A stretch of DNA of 64,000 nucleotides, from NCBI RefSeq assembly GCF_901933205.1, contig NC_044581.1, positions 10,861,501-10,925,500 of the forward strand, written 5' to 3'. A model generated the notes under the pieces. The model did not search any database. It was given only the letters and a program-made list of their open reading frames with translations, and had not been told where the DNA came from. Below are positions 11,477-24,500 of this stretch, in pieces. The number at the start of each line of letters is the position of its first letter. The stretch's first letter is position 1. The translations under genes and the position numbers were made by a program. This DNA is from Camarhynchus parvulus. Taxonomy: Eukaryota > Chordata > Aves > Passeriformes > Thraupidae.

Positions 11477-13900
11477 GCTTTTGTCCCTGTTAGTCTGTGC
11501 TGTGGGTGCTTAGTGAAGAGTGGAGCACCTGACTACACAGGTACTTGTCTGCATGGGTGTTTGAGATGCTCATGGGATGCCAGGAGCAGCTCCAAAGCTC
11601 AGGTGAACTTGGGACAGACTCTTCCTAATGTCACAGCCTGGTGTGATGCCTTTCCTTGCTTCCCAGGAGTGTCAAAACCTGTAGTGCCAAGCTCCCCTTG
11701 GAGCTGGGCTGCTTTTCCTTTGACTCCCTTTGCCTGTAGTGGTGGCATTAGTGCAGCCAACTGCCTTGGAACAGCCTGTGGTGACTCGAGGTGTTTCAGG
11801 AGGGTGGGCAGTGCTGTGGGGTTTGTGTTGAGTTCTTTTGTGTTCTGTTTTTATCTGACAGTTAAATTCACTTGTCATTTGCAACCTGTTCTGTTTGAGA
11901 ACAACTCCTTGGCTAAGGAAATAGAGACTTTCCCAGTAGTGTCATACACTCAGTGACAGGAAAAGCAGATGGCTTTGTGGCACTTGTCTCTGTCAGTGTT
12001 CTGAGTGGCATTCATGTCCCAATAGCCTCAGTATTCTGGACACTTGGCAGGTTATGAGGAATTGAAAGTGCCTCAGAACTGCCATGTGCCTGATCAGATT
12101 TGCAGCAGAGGACAGGAATGGAGGAACTGATTTCAAGGTGAGTTTGTATTGTCTGAAAAAGTGCTGCTATGTGCCTTTCAAGGAAAGGATGTGGGAAAAG
12201 TTTGAGGGTGCATGTATTGGCCTGGAGTGTTGCCACTGAAAAGCTTCAGATTTATCATGGGCAAGGTTTTAGTTCAGGGACTCTGGTGTGATCAGACGAT
12301 GGGGCTGGCCTTGTGCTGAGCACATGAACTGCTTGGGCAGGGGCAGGCCTGGAGCTAAACCAGGCTGTGACCATTCCTCTTTATTCAGGTTTATGATTGC
12401 TCAGAAGGCTCTGTTGTAAATCACTGACTTGCACATTTCCTAATGTGCACTTAGGCGCACACTTAGGCGAAGGACTGGCACAGAAATCCCTTCTAATCTT
12501 GGGCAGCTCTTTGGGCTCAGCTGCAGGGCAGCCCCAGGTGCCAGAGCTGCTGCTGGCCAGGAAACACCACAGCTGGCAAGTGCCCAGGAGCAGTGACAGG
12601 GTAATGCTGGGAAGGTGATGCTTAGTGGAGTAAGTTTTGTTTCTCTCAGCTGTCACAGACCCTGCAAGGCTGGTCACTAGGTTCAATTACTCCAAGTCAA
12701 ATCCAGCTAATAGCAGTTTGTTGAGAGTAATTTTATTAGAGAATGTAGAATTTTGTTTGGCTTAGAATGAATAATCTGATTTTTTTTTTAATTTGACTGG
12801 GAAAGGGGAGACAATGCTGTGTTCTTTTGTAATCAGATTTGTGTATTAAAAGAAGCTGTTCCAGGAGCAAGCTAGGTGAATGAGTGCAGAAACAGTGCCA
12901 TGAAATCAAATCCTTTTCTCCTGGATTGTGATGTTTTTCTTAGAACAGGTACATAACTTGATGAAAGAGTAAGGTCTGGCCAATACTTTGATAAGGAGAT
13001 GTTGCTGAATATCATCTTTGAAACTCTGAACTCTCTAAAAAACATTTCCAAGGGATCCATGACTTACACCAGTGGATTTTGCTGCTGAGGTTGCAGTTGG
13101 ATTCCAACCAAACTGTTCTAAGTCATGAAAGAAATTATTTGAAAAAACTTCAGATTTATCTTTTTTAATATAAATTTTGAGCTCTTTTTTTTCCTTTGGA
13201 ACACCTTTGTTGAAGTTTTTTGGGGTTTTTTTTTGTAGCATTTTCTTCAAAGTAGAAACTGCAAGTTCTATCTTTTATTAGTTACAGCTGAGGGTAACTT
13301 AACAACTTGTTTTCAGAAAGGGACAGGAACAGCAGCTGATGAAATAGTCTCAGGCCCGCTAGGTAAAAAGGCAGGGGGACAACCAGTGCCATCTGTAGCT
13401 GTACAAATACAGCACCAGCCAGTGGTGGTCAGAGCTGTTCTTAACAGCTAAGAATGTTTAGAAATTCCCCTCAGTGGGAATTTGAGTACCCAGCACACAG
13501 GAAATAATTCTGCTGTCACTGGCTCTGTGAGATCTTGTGTGAAAAGCTCCTGCAGGGAGGGCAGATTGTTCTGGAGCCCTCCAGTGCTGTGCAGTAAGGC
13601 AGCCACCCTCCTCCTCCTCCTCCTCTTCCTCCTCCTGCTCTGCCAAGGGAGCAGCAGCTGGAGCTTGGCATTCCCTGGCCCTGCTGGCACTCCCAGGCCC
13701 TGCCTGGTGCCTTCTGATGGAGCAGCAGCAGGGGACACTCATGGAACAACCAGAGTGACTAAACCAGGGCAGGAGTAAATCCTTTCCCTTGTGGTGTGAC
13801 TAAGCTGTGATCATTAAACCTTTAACTGCAGTGAAGGACTGAAGGCCTTGCTGCAGACTTTCTAGCTTTGCACATACAATGCTTTTCACACACAAACAGG
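11477..13900. other. Intergenic gap between convergent AKTIP and RBL2 3' ends
   Basis: About 2.4 kb separate the two 3' ends. The longest open frame (11435-11956, 173 codons, plus) is Cys/Ser-rich and resembles no family I know. A CTC-rich triplet repeat lies at 13608-13637. Nothing here supports a gene. Confidence 0.55.
13608..13637. repeat. Imperfect CTC triplet repeat
   Basis: About ten CTC/CCT units with one interruption, on the plus strand. The run generates low-complexity Leu or Glu/Arg open frames in several frames; these are not genes. Confidence 0.85.
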
Positions 13901-13904
13901 AAAC

Positions 13905-15408
13905 TGAGAGTCTATAAAGTCTTTATTGAAAAATACAATTGCAATATTTTCATACAAAGTGAAGTTAATGGAACATAGTAACAACAAGAATTGTCTGACA
14001 CTTCCATAAATATTTTTACAGAAACATCTACACAACTTCTGGACTTCAGCTTTTGTTATGCAGGTAAGAAGAACATGCTTTTATTTTACTTTAGCTGAAT
14101 TTGAGTGGAGCTAAATCTTACATTTTCCTATTCTTCAGATGGGCAGGAATGACTGAAAACAGGGCTTTTAGCTTTTGCTTCCTCAGAAAGCCTTCTAGAA
14201 CCTGAGTGTGCCACATTTTACATGAAGAACACCCCCTCCCCAGCAGAGGACTGGCATCCTGTACTGTGGGAGAGGGTTGATGCTTTCCTAACAAGTTTGG
14301 TATTTTGGACCTATTTTAAATGAAAACAAGTGCTAAGTTTATGTGCAGCACCTGCTGATTGTGGTAGGAGGGGAGGGATTTCGCCCAGGCAGCCTGGTTT
14401 AGGCCTTTTACAAAAACCAAAACCACAAAACCAAAGTGCCAAGCCCTGTCCTTTAAACACCAACATATCTAAGTGTATGTTTTAGGAGATGGGCACCACC
14501 TTCCTGCTGCTAAATGAGCAAGGGCTTCTGACTATCCAGAAAAGCAACAAGCATATAAAATTCCTTGAAAAAAGCACACATCCCTGGCTTCCTGCATTCA
14601 TTGCTGCATATACACTGAGTTACAATGAATTCTTAATGCCATTTGCTGACAAGAGGAGCAATGGGATGTCAGATTGAAATAAATACAAAAGTCAAATTGT
14701 TTCAGTACAGAAAGACAGCTGAAGTCGGCCTTTGCAAAAAATATTCACATTTAGAAAGTGCCATTGCAAATATACAGCAAAATTCCTCTGCTTTAAACAT
14801 GATGCTTCACAGCCCCATCCCTAGTGTCACCTTGGGAACATGAGTTCACTTTCAAACATTGCACAGCTCAAACCAATCAACACAATCACCTCCCTTGGTA
14901 CAGCAAAGGGCCACACATTAAAGCTCAACACTGTGCTGCTTCTCAAAGGTACATGGAACATCCTGAATCTGGACAGAGTCTATGCATCCAGCTTCCTGCA
15001 GGGCTCAAAACGTGCCCCTTGTCCCTTTGCAAGAAGAACTGGACTGTGTGAGAATGTTACTCCTAAGCTGTTAGTTTGTTGAGGGGGTTAGTGAGGAACC
15101 CTGACACTGTGGGTGCCCTGGTGCAGGGCTCCATGCTGAGGCACCTGGACCTGTCTGGCGCCAGGTGACAAGGGTGAAGCACTGACTAGAGCAAAGCAAA
15201 GCTGTAAATACCTGCTGCAAGGTCCACAGCTGGGTTAGGGATTGTTCTCCAGGCAAGGCTGGGGAGGGGTCACTTCTCTTGTGAAGAGCTTAAGCAGGGC
15301 CTGGGGTTGTGCTGCAGGTCTGAGGTGGAGCCTGCCTGTCCCCAGAGCTGGCCCCCCTCCTGCCCTGGCCCAGGCTCACACAGTCAGGGAGGAAGGAGCT
15401 GTGCAGGC
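13905..15408 (-). other. RBL2: RBL2 3' UTR
   Basis: Non-coding sequence from the RBL2 stop codon at 15409-15411 to the candidate poly(A) signal at 13922-13927. Open frames inside are short and unconvincing. The 3' boundary is inferred. Confidence 0.55.
13922..13927 (-). terminator. RBL2: RBL2 candidate poly(A) signal AATAAA
   Basis: Reads AATAAA on the minus strand about 1.48 kb after the RBL2 stop codon. It is the most distal good signal before the gap to AKTIP. Assignment as the mRNA end is inferred. Confidence 0.6.
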
Positions 15409-15579
15409 TCAGTGGGACCCTCGGTCATTTGCTACGTCCTGGAGTCGTCTCAACAGAGCCGTGTGATTCTCCTGGCAGATCCTCTTGGCTGGGGCTTCAG
15501 TTCCATCCTCCAAGAGGATGCCTCTCTTCTTTGTGGGTGTTTCTCCAGTTCTAACCATGCTGTTGATTTCCTTTAGCCT
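15409..15579 (-). CDS. RBL2: RBL2 exon 22 (residues 1070-1125 and stop)
   Basis: Acceptor CCCTGCAG. Encodes RLKEINSMVRTGETPTKKRG, then ALLRRLQDVANDRGSH, the canonical p130 C-terminus, with TGA at 15411-15409. Confidence 0.97.
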   Translation of the reverse strand, partial: RLKEINSMVRTGETPTKKRGILLEDGTEAPAKRICQENHTALLRRLQDVANDRGSH

Positions 15580-18500
15580 CTGCAGGGAGGAGGGGGGCAA
15601 AAGAAGGATTAGCTCTTACTATTTTGTGACTGCCCCAATGTGATGTTAGACACAGTGCAGTAGGACTGGACAGGCTCTTTTGTAGAAATCTGTACTGTAC
15701 CAAGGTATTGTCTTCATCACTGTACTGGTCTTTCCCTTACCAGAGTGAATCTTAAACTCTAGTTTGTAACTGCATGCAGAGCTCAAAGGCCCATCCAGCC
15801 CCTACAGCTGTGGCAGCTGCACTGGCAATGTGATGAGCATTAGGTGATGATGTGTGTGTTGGACAAGGTAAACAAAACTTTGTGTCACAGAGTCTGCTCT
15901 AATTTCACTACCATAAGCAACAAGCAGAGTTAAGGATTGAAAAAATCAAATTGAAACCCTTTAGTCTCACCTTCGAGGGGCTGCTGCTGAAGTAGTAGAA
16001 TATTTTCTCCTGGGGAGAGAGGGCAGACTCGTTTCTGTGTGGTGAGATGTACAGGGGGTGGTGCTGGGAGAGCTGCACTCTGCGGGGGGAGCCGAGGCGC
16101 ACGAACGGGTACGGCGAGAGCGGGGGGGAGTCTGTCTGCTCGGAGAGAACAGAGACACAGCAGCTGCAGCCTGAGCTCAGGGCTCACTGCAGCACGGCTT
16201 TTCCACACAGGTGGTACCATACAGTAGATAACAAATGCAAGTTTTGTCGTGTTATTAGGCCAGATGAGTATTTTTTTAATGTAAGGAAATTTCACTGCGT
16301 GGTCAGAAGATAAAGCTCTGTTTGTTAAGAAAAAGCACAGAATGTGACTTACTGCATTTGAAGTGTACTTGAGGGCAAAGTCCTTGATCTGCTCGATGTA
16401 GACGTTGTTGTAGAACTGGATGAGGTCCCCACGCTCCTCCTCCTCGGTGTCGCTGTTGGGGCCCGAGAGGCGCGTGGGGGTCGGGGGCGCGCTGGAGGGC
16501 TGGGGCACGGGCAGGGTGCTGCTGGAGCGCATCACCGGGCTGGAGTCACGGCTGCCTGCGGGCACAGCCACGGCTCAGGGCTCAGGGCTCGGGCACACGG
16601 CCAGCCCTGCAGGCACACAGCCAGGCACCTCGGCAAACAGGGACCGGGAACTGCTGCCACCAGCACGCTGCCTGGTTTGATCCCTGAGCTGTCTGTTTTG
16701 ATCCCTGAGCGTTGTCCCTTACACAAAAACTTTGTTGATTTCTAACTTCTTACTGCATAAACTGGAAGGGATTTGCTGTAGGAGCTGAACTGCATGATGA
16801 TATAAAAAGAGCTGAAACTCCATTTTTCAGCATTTGTGTTATACTTTTAGCAGGAGCTCTTTCTTGTTCCTGCCTGGCTCCATTTCAAGTAAAGAATGGT
16901 AGTCTTTTTCTATCAGTAGGAGAAATATTTGGCTTGGCCGTACTTCCTGCTAAGTTGATGTGGGAAGTTGCAAAATATACGTATTTTTTTCCTTCCCTCC
17001 CTGCCACTCCCTCTGACAGAAAACATTAATACCTACTGCTTATACTATCATCTATTAAATACCTTGAAAACTGCTGGCAGGAATACACAGCATCACCTCT
17101 TCGGTTTCCTTTATAAAAGTTAATTCAAGGAAAATGTGTCAGTTCACATATCAAGGGAAGAATCCCCAGAGCTGTCAGCTACACTGAAATCAATGCTGTG
17201 GGTGGTGTTCCTATTTCTGCAGACAGACAGCACTACAAAAGAAACTGCTGCAGCTCTCTGGTTGTGATAAGAGTAGCTGTGAACCTGGGCTAGCCCAGAT
17301 TTCCTCATTCTGCAAAGACTCCGAAGTTCTTTGATATGTGAGCTGAACTCAGAGCTCAGGCCAGCACAGCGAATTCCCAAGGTAAGTGCATGTGGGGAGG
17401 GATTTGAAACTGTCGGAGTGGGTGCAATAAAAACCTGGAGTTAGAGCAACTCTTAAATGTTATCAATCTATTCTTAATTGTGTCTAAGTTTACCGAAGGA
17501 GGAACTGGCATTTGGAATCACTCACTTCTTTCCTTGTTCCTGTCTTTGCTCCTGTCTGTGGGTGAGTTCTGCTGGCTGCTGCTGTCACTGCTGCCCGAGC
17601 GGCGGCGGCGGCGGCCCTTGATGAGGACGCTGCGATAGACCTGCAGGGACAGGGAGCAGCGTGAGCAGGGCACGGTGCAGCAGCCACCGACACAGGGAAC
17701 AGCTGCCTGCATGACATGTCTGCTGCCAGAAGTTCACTGTGGTATCAACTGCTTCTTGCAGGGCAGAATACAGCATCCTAAGAGAAGTAATAGCCCATGG
17801 GCACTGCCTCCTTCAGTTTTAAGAAGATTTTCTATTTTAGGTACAGTTTAGTATGAAAAGCTTTCAGTAGTGCAGGATTTTGGATATGACCACTATCTTT
17901 TGAGAATGGTTCATAGACTGCATCCCCTTAATACTAAATACTGCTTTACCAAGTGATCTGTTCCTAAAATAGAATGAAGGCATTTAATAAACCAGATCCC
18001 ACAAGGTTAAATAGTGACTGTGCTCACGTGGCTCTTGGCTTGTGGCTGTGTCCGGTAGCAGCGCATGATGTTCTGGAATGATCTGTCTTCATTAGTGACC
18101 TAAGGGGATGCACAGTAAAGGGTCAGTTTTTCTGCAGGCTATTGGGTTGTTTGTTTGGCTTGGGGCGGTTGTGTGTGTTTGTTAGTTTGGGGGTTTCTGA
18201 GGAAGTAGTATTGGGAATATTAAGTATTAAAGGAGATTCTTGTCTGCTTTTTCTTTGCTCCCACTTTACCTTAGTCATGACATAAATGGCACACATCAGC
18301 AGCTGATCCAGGTGTCTGTCCATCATGATTTCAGGGCAGTGCACCAAGGAGTACTCAAAGCATGTCCAGATCTTCTTGCGCAGCTCATCAGACACGTCCA
18401 GTTTGGCACAGAGGTCCCTCAGACGAACACTGGCCAAGTGATACACCTGTGACATGGGACACTGTGCTCAGGGCCACAGCAAAGCTGCTCTTCTCACCCA

Positions 18501-21500
18501 GCAAGAGTAGCTCAGCTTGCACACCTGTAGAGCTTGTGCAAATGCTAAGCCAAGAGAAGAACAACTAAATTCAAATTTAACTGTTTTGCTTATAAGGCAC
18601 AGACATTCTCAGTATTGGTGTCAGTGCTAAGAAAACATTTGTTTGAAATTCCAAGCTGTTCTGAGCACAGAAAGGGCACTGCATTGCTACAGCAACCCCT
18701 GTATTGAATAAACCAGAAAGTCTCAAAAGTTAATACCTTTCTTTGGAAGAGCTTTCAAGAAAAGGGACACTTTTAAGAACCTGCTGGCCAAGTACAGATC
18801 TATTTCCATGTCGTGATATGCCAGCACACTCCTTTGCTACTGAGAAGTGGCCTGCAGGAGAAAACTACTTTTCTGGTGTGTATGAATAATTAAGGTATAA
18901 ATTAAATGTAATATGCCCTCATTATTACAACCAGTAAGTATGTATTTTTAAAATTACTGCAAGTTTACCAGAATAAGAACTAAGCAAAGCAAACTTAGAT
19001 CAAAAAGTACCTTTCTGAAGAAGAGTGCAAGTGAGCCCATCTTGCGAGGCCTGGTGGCTGTGGCACTGAGGTGCTGAGCCTGTCTCTGCTCTCCAGGGGA
19101 GATCTGCTGCACTGTTAGCTGGCCTGGCAGCTGCAGTGCTGCCCCAGCCATCTGAGGGTTCAGGGTGCCAGCCAGAGTCTGGGCACTCAGAGGCTGCATG
19201 GGCCCAGACACAGCCTGGGGCTGGGCACCTACATTTACTTGGACTGGGAAGAAAGTTATTCCTCCATTTTCATTGGCAATACCTGTAATGTAACAAAAAG
19301 AGCCTGAAATAAGAGCAAGCTGTGGGGGGGTTGAGTTTTTAAAAATAATTCAGTACTTCTTTTATTAGCTAGACATTTTTTTACACTACTTTTATTACTA
19401 GACATTTAGTATATTATACATGAAATTGTTTAATCAAAATACTTTCCACATCATACTTTCATACTTTCTCATCTCATTAAACTTCATCATGAGATGAGAA
19501 GATAATGAAGTTGAAGTAAGGTTTCCATACTTATGCAGTTCTCCCTGGCTGTGCTCTAATCCCCTGATGGGAACATGCCTGGATGGCTGAGCAGCAGCGT
19601 TTCCCTCACCTTGCACAGGGATTGTCACCGTCTGCCCGTTGTTGGCTGTCACGGTGGCCGTTGCCACTGTCACCAGGGTCTGGCCAGGCACGGGGGTCAC
19701 GGACACAGCCTCAGGGCTCATGTTCTGCACTGGCACCGTGCTCACCACGGGCTGTGGGGGCACCCTGACGGCCGTGCCACCCTCGGGGGCACCGTCATTG
19801 TCAGCGAACAGGCGCCGCCGCGTGGGGTTGGCTGTGGGAGAGCTGTACCTGTCATACAGGCTGGCTGGAGGGGAGGAGAGGCCTGGGGAGGAAAAACACA
19901 CACACAGATATCTATCTAACTCTTGCTTTATAATCCTTTGTTTTACAAGGTGGTGGAAATCTAATGCAAACCAAAATATGTCATACAAAGCTCTTCAGGA
20001 AAAATATGTTAAAAATACAGATGGCTTTCAGAGATTACTTAATTTTCAAAAATGCTGTATTTCATATTTTTCTAAGTTCATACATTTTATTTTATTTTTC
20101 CTAGTGGAAAATGTTTGAGATGTCACATAATATGTAGTGGGGTTTCTTTTCTAGTATAACAAAAAAGCAAACCAATTAGAGTGGAAGCTCTGTGTGTGTG
20201 CATGTATAAATATGGTTTAACACACACACACACATGCTGTTCATATCCATCACCTGAGAACACCCTATCAAAGCAGTACTGGTCACACTGATATGATCAA
20301 GCCATCAGTCTTACACCTCTGATGCAACTCTATGATCTGCAATACCCTTTATCAATGTGTTTGCAGCTAACCGTACAGTGGCATTAAAGCAGTTTCCTCC
20401 CTTACATAATTCAGTCCAAGTAAGCAATGCACAGCACGTTCTGCTTTAGAAAATCTCACCTTTTCCCAGCCCTCCGCTTTCAGCACGAACCTCGTTTATT
20501 CGCCGTGGTGTCAATGGTGAGCCCACAACACTGCTCCCAGCAGATCTCTCAAAGTACTGAGGTGGCATTACCTAAAATATTTACCCTTTTGTTAGAGTGT
20601 CTGTATCACACATTAACTACATAGCTAAGTTTTAAAAGCTACTGCACTACATATTTTAAAGAGCAAGACTTTGTGGAAAAATAACAAGTGACAAACCTAC
20701 CCTAACCCAACAAAGTAGTGATGGTGCTGCTCTGCAAGCTACATGCTGTAATAGTCTTTCTGTGGCTACTGTGTGTACTTTTTACCATATTTCTTGTCTA
20801 AAAATCTTTCCAAGAGTTACTGGTCCAAACCTTCGCTGCTTGGCCATTCTGTTCACTGTTCTGCTACACCAGTAACATACTGGATGAGAATCATCTCTGC
20901 TGCCTGTCTCTGTTGCAGATGTCTCCACAGAGATGGCCCTGACCAGGCCAGAGCACGCTGCACTTGCTGCTTTGCCTGCACTGATGGGCTGGGATGATGG
21001 AACTGCTACTGGGACATGTAAGGCCTCTCTTCAGGGCACAAAGTCCTCTCTCTGCCATCCTGCCTGATTATGAAAGCTATGTAACACAGAAAGATGTGCT
21101 CACCTCTTCACAAGTAGGAACTTTGTTTTCATTCTCTCTGATCCTGTCCCACAGTACAGATCCCTGTTTCCATGCCATACTCTCCAGGATCTGCTCTTCA
21201 ACGTGGTTCAGGTGTTTCACCACTTCCCGACAAAGGCCATCCTCTGCTCTAATGAAAACCTCAATTACCTGTGCAGTGGATAATTAGGATCAACATAATG
21301 TACTTGTTTCATACATTTGTTCCTAAACAAAGCTCTAATTCCAACACTTGATTTTCAAGGAAGAAGAGACTATTAGAAACATGAAGGCTGCATTACTATG
21401 ACTCAATCCTAGGTTGTCATACAGGTCAATGAGCACTCATGACTTTGTAAGCATTTCTAGCTATCAAACACATTACCTTGTAAAAATGATAAACTGGAAT

Positions 21501-24500
21501 GTCAAATATTTCAGTGACGAATGGGAAGTTTCCAGGTGGGTTGTATGTAAAGGTAATGATCTCCAGGCAACATGCCAGCAGAGACCTGTGAAACACATCT
21601 TGCTCCAGTATTGCCTGCAAGAGTTGCAAATTTTAAAACTTATTTTACAGTGTAACTATAGAACAATAAAACACTTTTTACTGTCTCAACAGCAAGATTC
21701 TCAAGCTTATAAAAAGTGAAGCTATTTTTTAAGGGACAGAACTGAGTTCAAAATGAACCATCTTTAAAATGGCTCATTAAAAATTAAAGAGCCATTAAAA
21801 AATTTCATCTATCTTTGTGTTTTCAAACACAATTTCATGAACCTTTTTTCTTCCATTCAGGTGTACTTACAGGGGTCTTCTCAGAGATTTACCCTCATTT
21901 AAAATAGCTGACAATTCTGCTCTACATCTGTGTTCTTTTTTTGCAGGTCCAACTTTAAAAGTGAGGAACCCTTTGATTAGTTTTCCTTACAGATAAGTCA
22001 GTGTCTCCCAGTCTCTTCCTCTCTTGCTCAATGACTGACTCCAAGACCTTGTAGTACAGCATCTCAGCAAGACGAAAATGCTTACTAGCAACATCTGCAG
22101 GAAGTTTAAATAGAAGCAATATTGTCAAATGCAAGAAAAAAGTATTATATTCTTCATCTTCAGATACAGAAATGCAGCAGTAGCTTGTGTGGATTTCTGT
22201 GCTGCTGTGGATACAATGCTTTCAGGACTAAACCAGTACATTTCAAGTTAATGTAGGAATCCTTCTCCTACACTGCACTGACTTGTGAGTGCAGAGCAGA
22301 GTAAGGTGCTACTGAGCCCAGATTTTGGGTATCAGTATTACATCAACATGTATAAGAATAATCCTTAATGTTGCTATAACAAACACAACGCAAATTCAGA
22401 AAATGCATCTGTATGGATCCACCTTGCACTGTGCAACAAAAAGCAGTGAAGCAACTAAGCTGACAAGAACAAAGGAAGGTCTTATTAAGAAACAAGGTCA
22501 AGAGCATCTTCCTTATATTCAATCCATCTTCAGGCACTTTAGCTATCAAGACAACTTTGCAAATCATGTTTTGGTGTTTATACTGGCAGGATTTTAATAC
22601 CTGTACTAATCCATCCTCATATGTAAGCCAAAGCTGCCGTTGGGTTTTTAAAGACTACAGTTACTCAGATTTTCCTTACCAGCACAGAAATCTATGCCAC
22701 CACTAATAATCTTATACTTGAGAGAAGAAGTGGTACACTTGAAAGTCCTTTTCATTTCACTTTTCTAGTGCTGAAAGTATGATCAAATTCCAAGGATTCA
22801 AGCTAAGGCTGATTATAAAATTTTACACAGCATTGAAATTTGCTATGTCTGAAGAACACAGGAAAAGGCAAGAGAAGTAAAAAAGACACTTGTGCTAAAG
22901 CATAACCTGTATGTAAAACTTCATTACAAGAGATGGATGTGTATGCATTTTATGGGTAAGTAAAATATTTCCCACCTTTGGAAAAATTACTGAATTCTCC
23001 TTCAGACTGAGCGCTCTGACAGTACACATCATGCATTTCTTTAACTCTGTTTGCAATGGATTGAGAAGGATCTCTGGAGCATGACCTGAAAATAAAAACT
23101 AAACATTTTCAATATCCTATTCCTACTAAGACCAAAACCACCCTATTTTTTTATATGTTGAAAGCATAAAAAATGGAAATATATTGCACAGCAATACAAA
23201 GAGACCCAAATGTATCTAAGTGCAAAACAGTTTATCCACATGGAGAATAAAGTTTGGTTTGCATCTCCTACAGTATGGAGTGATTTCCTAGGTAGTGCCA
23301 TTTGTTAAGCAGGAAGAAAAGTCTTGAAAATTTTAATACTGGCAGCTTGTGGTTAGAGAATCCCAGATCTGCCAGGTTTTAAATGGTGGATGTTCATCAA
23401 TCTCTGAGGACAGATGAGTCTAAATAAAGAGAACAGTTCTTCAAAATGTAAATGTCTTTCTGGATTCCATTTTACTCCAGTAGTAATGGACTGGCTCACC
23501 TTTTAATTTACATTGTTCAGCATTAATGTTTGCTATTAAAACCAGAACAGAAAATAGAATTATTTGGCTAAACACCAAATTTACCTGAGTATTTGCTCCA
23601 GATTTTCACTGGGGGCATTTTTCAGCCCTGCCAGCATCGTGTGCAGGCGGCTCAGGCTGTAGGTTGCTATGGAAACAGGTGTCACGTACGGGTTGCTCTC
23701 TTTAATATACTTGCGGCCAGTAAGGGGGGTTGTGATCCTCAGTGATTTGGACTGAAATAAAAAAATAACCACATATACATATGGACTCTGTTGTGAACTT
23801 TGATAAAGGTCATAACCTAGAAACATCAATCTGCAGAATTCTTACTCTGTGTTATGGAAAAAAATGGCTCCTAATCAAACAGCCTAAACCAGACCATGAC
23901 TCAGGTAAATGCAATGAAGAATTTGTCTGTGGTGCTCAGATGTTTGTATCAAACAGCTGTGTATAAACAGAGAGGATGTGATCTATGCTGAAATGCAGAT
24001 GCTGGAATTGAGTGTAAAACAATTAGACCAATCTCAAAAATCCCCCCTAAATCCCAGTATCTCTTCCTAGTCCAAGTAACAAAGGTAGCTGCTCATAGCA
24101 GAAGCGTACTGAGCCAGGGTTTCCTTTCAGCAAGTTTAACCTTTAACATGAGAAGTCCTTCTGATCAGCATTTTAGTTTATTTGCATCAGATCAAGCCAT
24201 CACATTAAAATAATGTAACATCAAGGATATCCCTTCAATCAGAACACAGCAAAATCAGTGCACCTTCTAATTACCTACCCACACAGTAACTTCTTTTAAC
24301 AAATACACTACCTTCTTCACCATGAAGTCCAGCACCCAATACTTCACCCATTTTCTCCCCACACTCTGAGGTGTGTTTTAATTCTGTCTCCACAGGCAGC
24401 CAGGGAGGGTGGCATATAAAAACAGCAACACAGACCATGCCATACTCACCCTGTCAAAATGCTGCTGCAAATTATGCTTCACTTGTACCCTCTCAGCTGT

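Noticed and set aside
11435..11956. Plus-strand open frame of 173 codons after AKTIP
   Set aside because: No known domain, no conserved motif and no splice or poly(A) logic. It lies between two convergent 3' ends and looks like chance.
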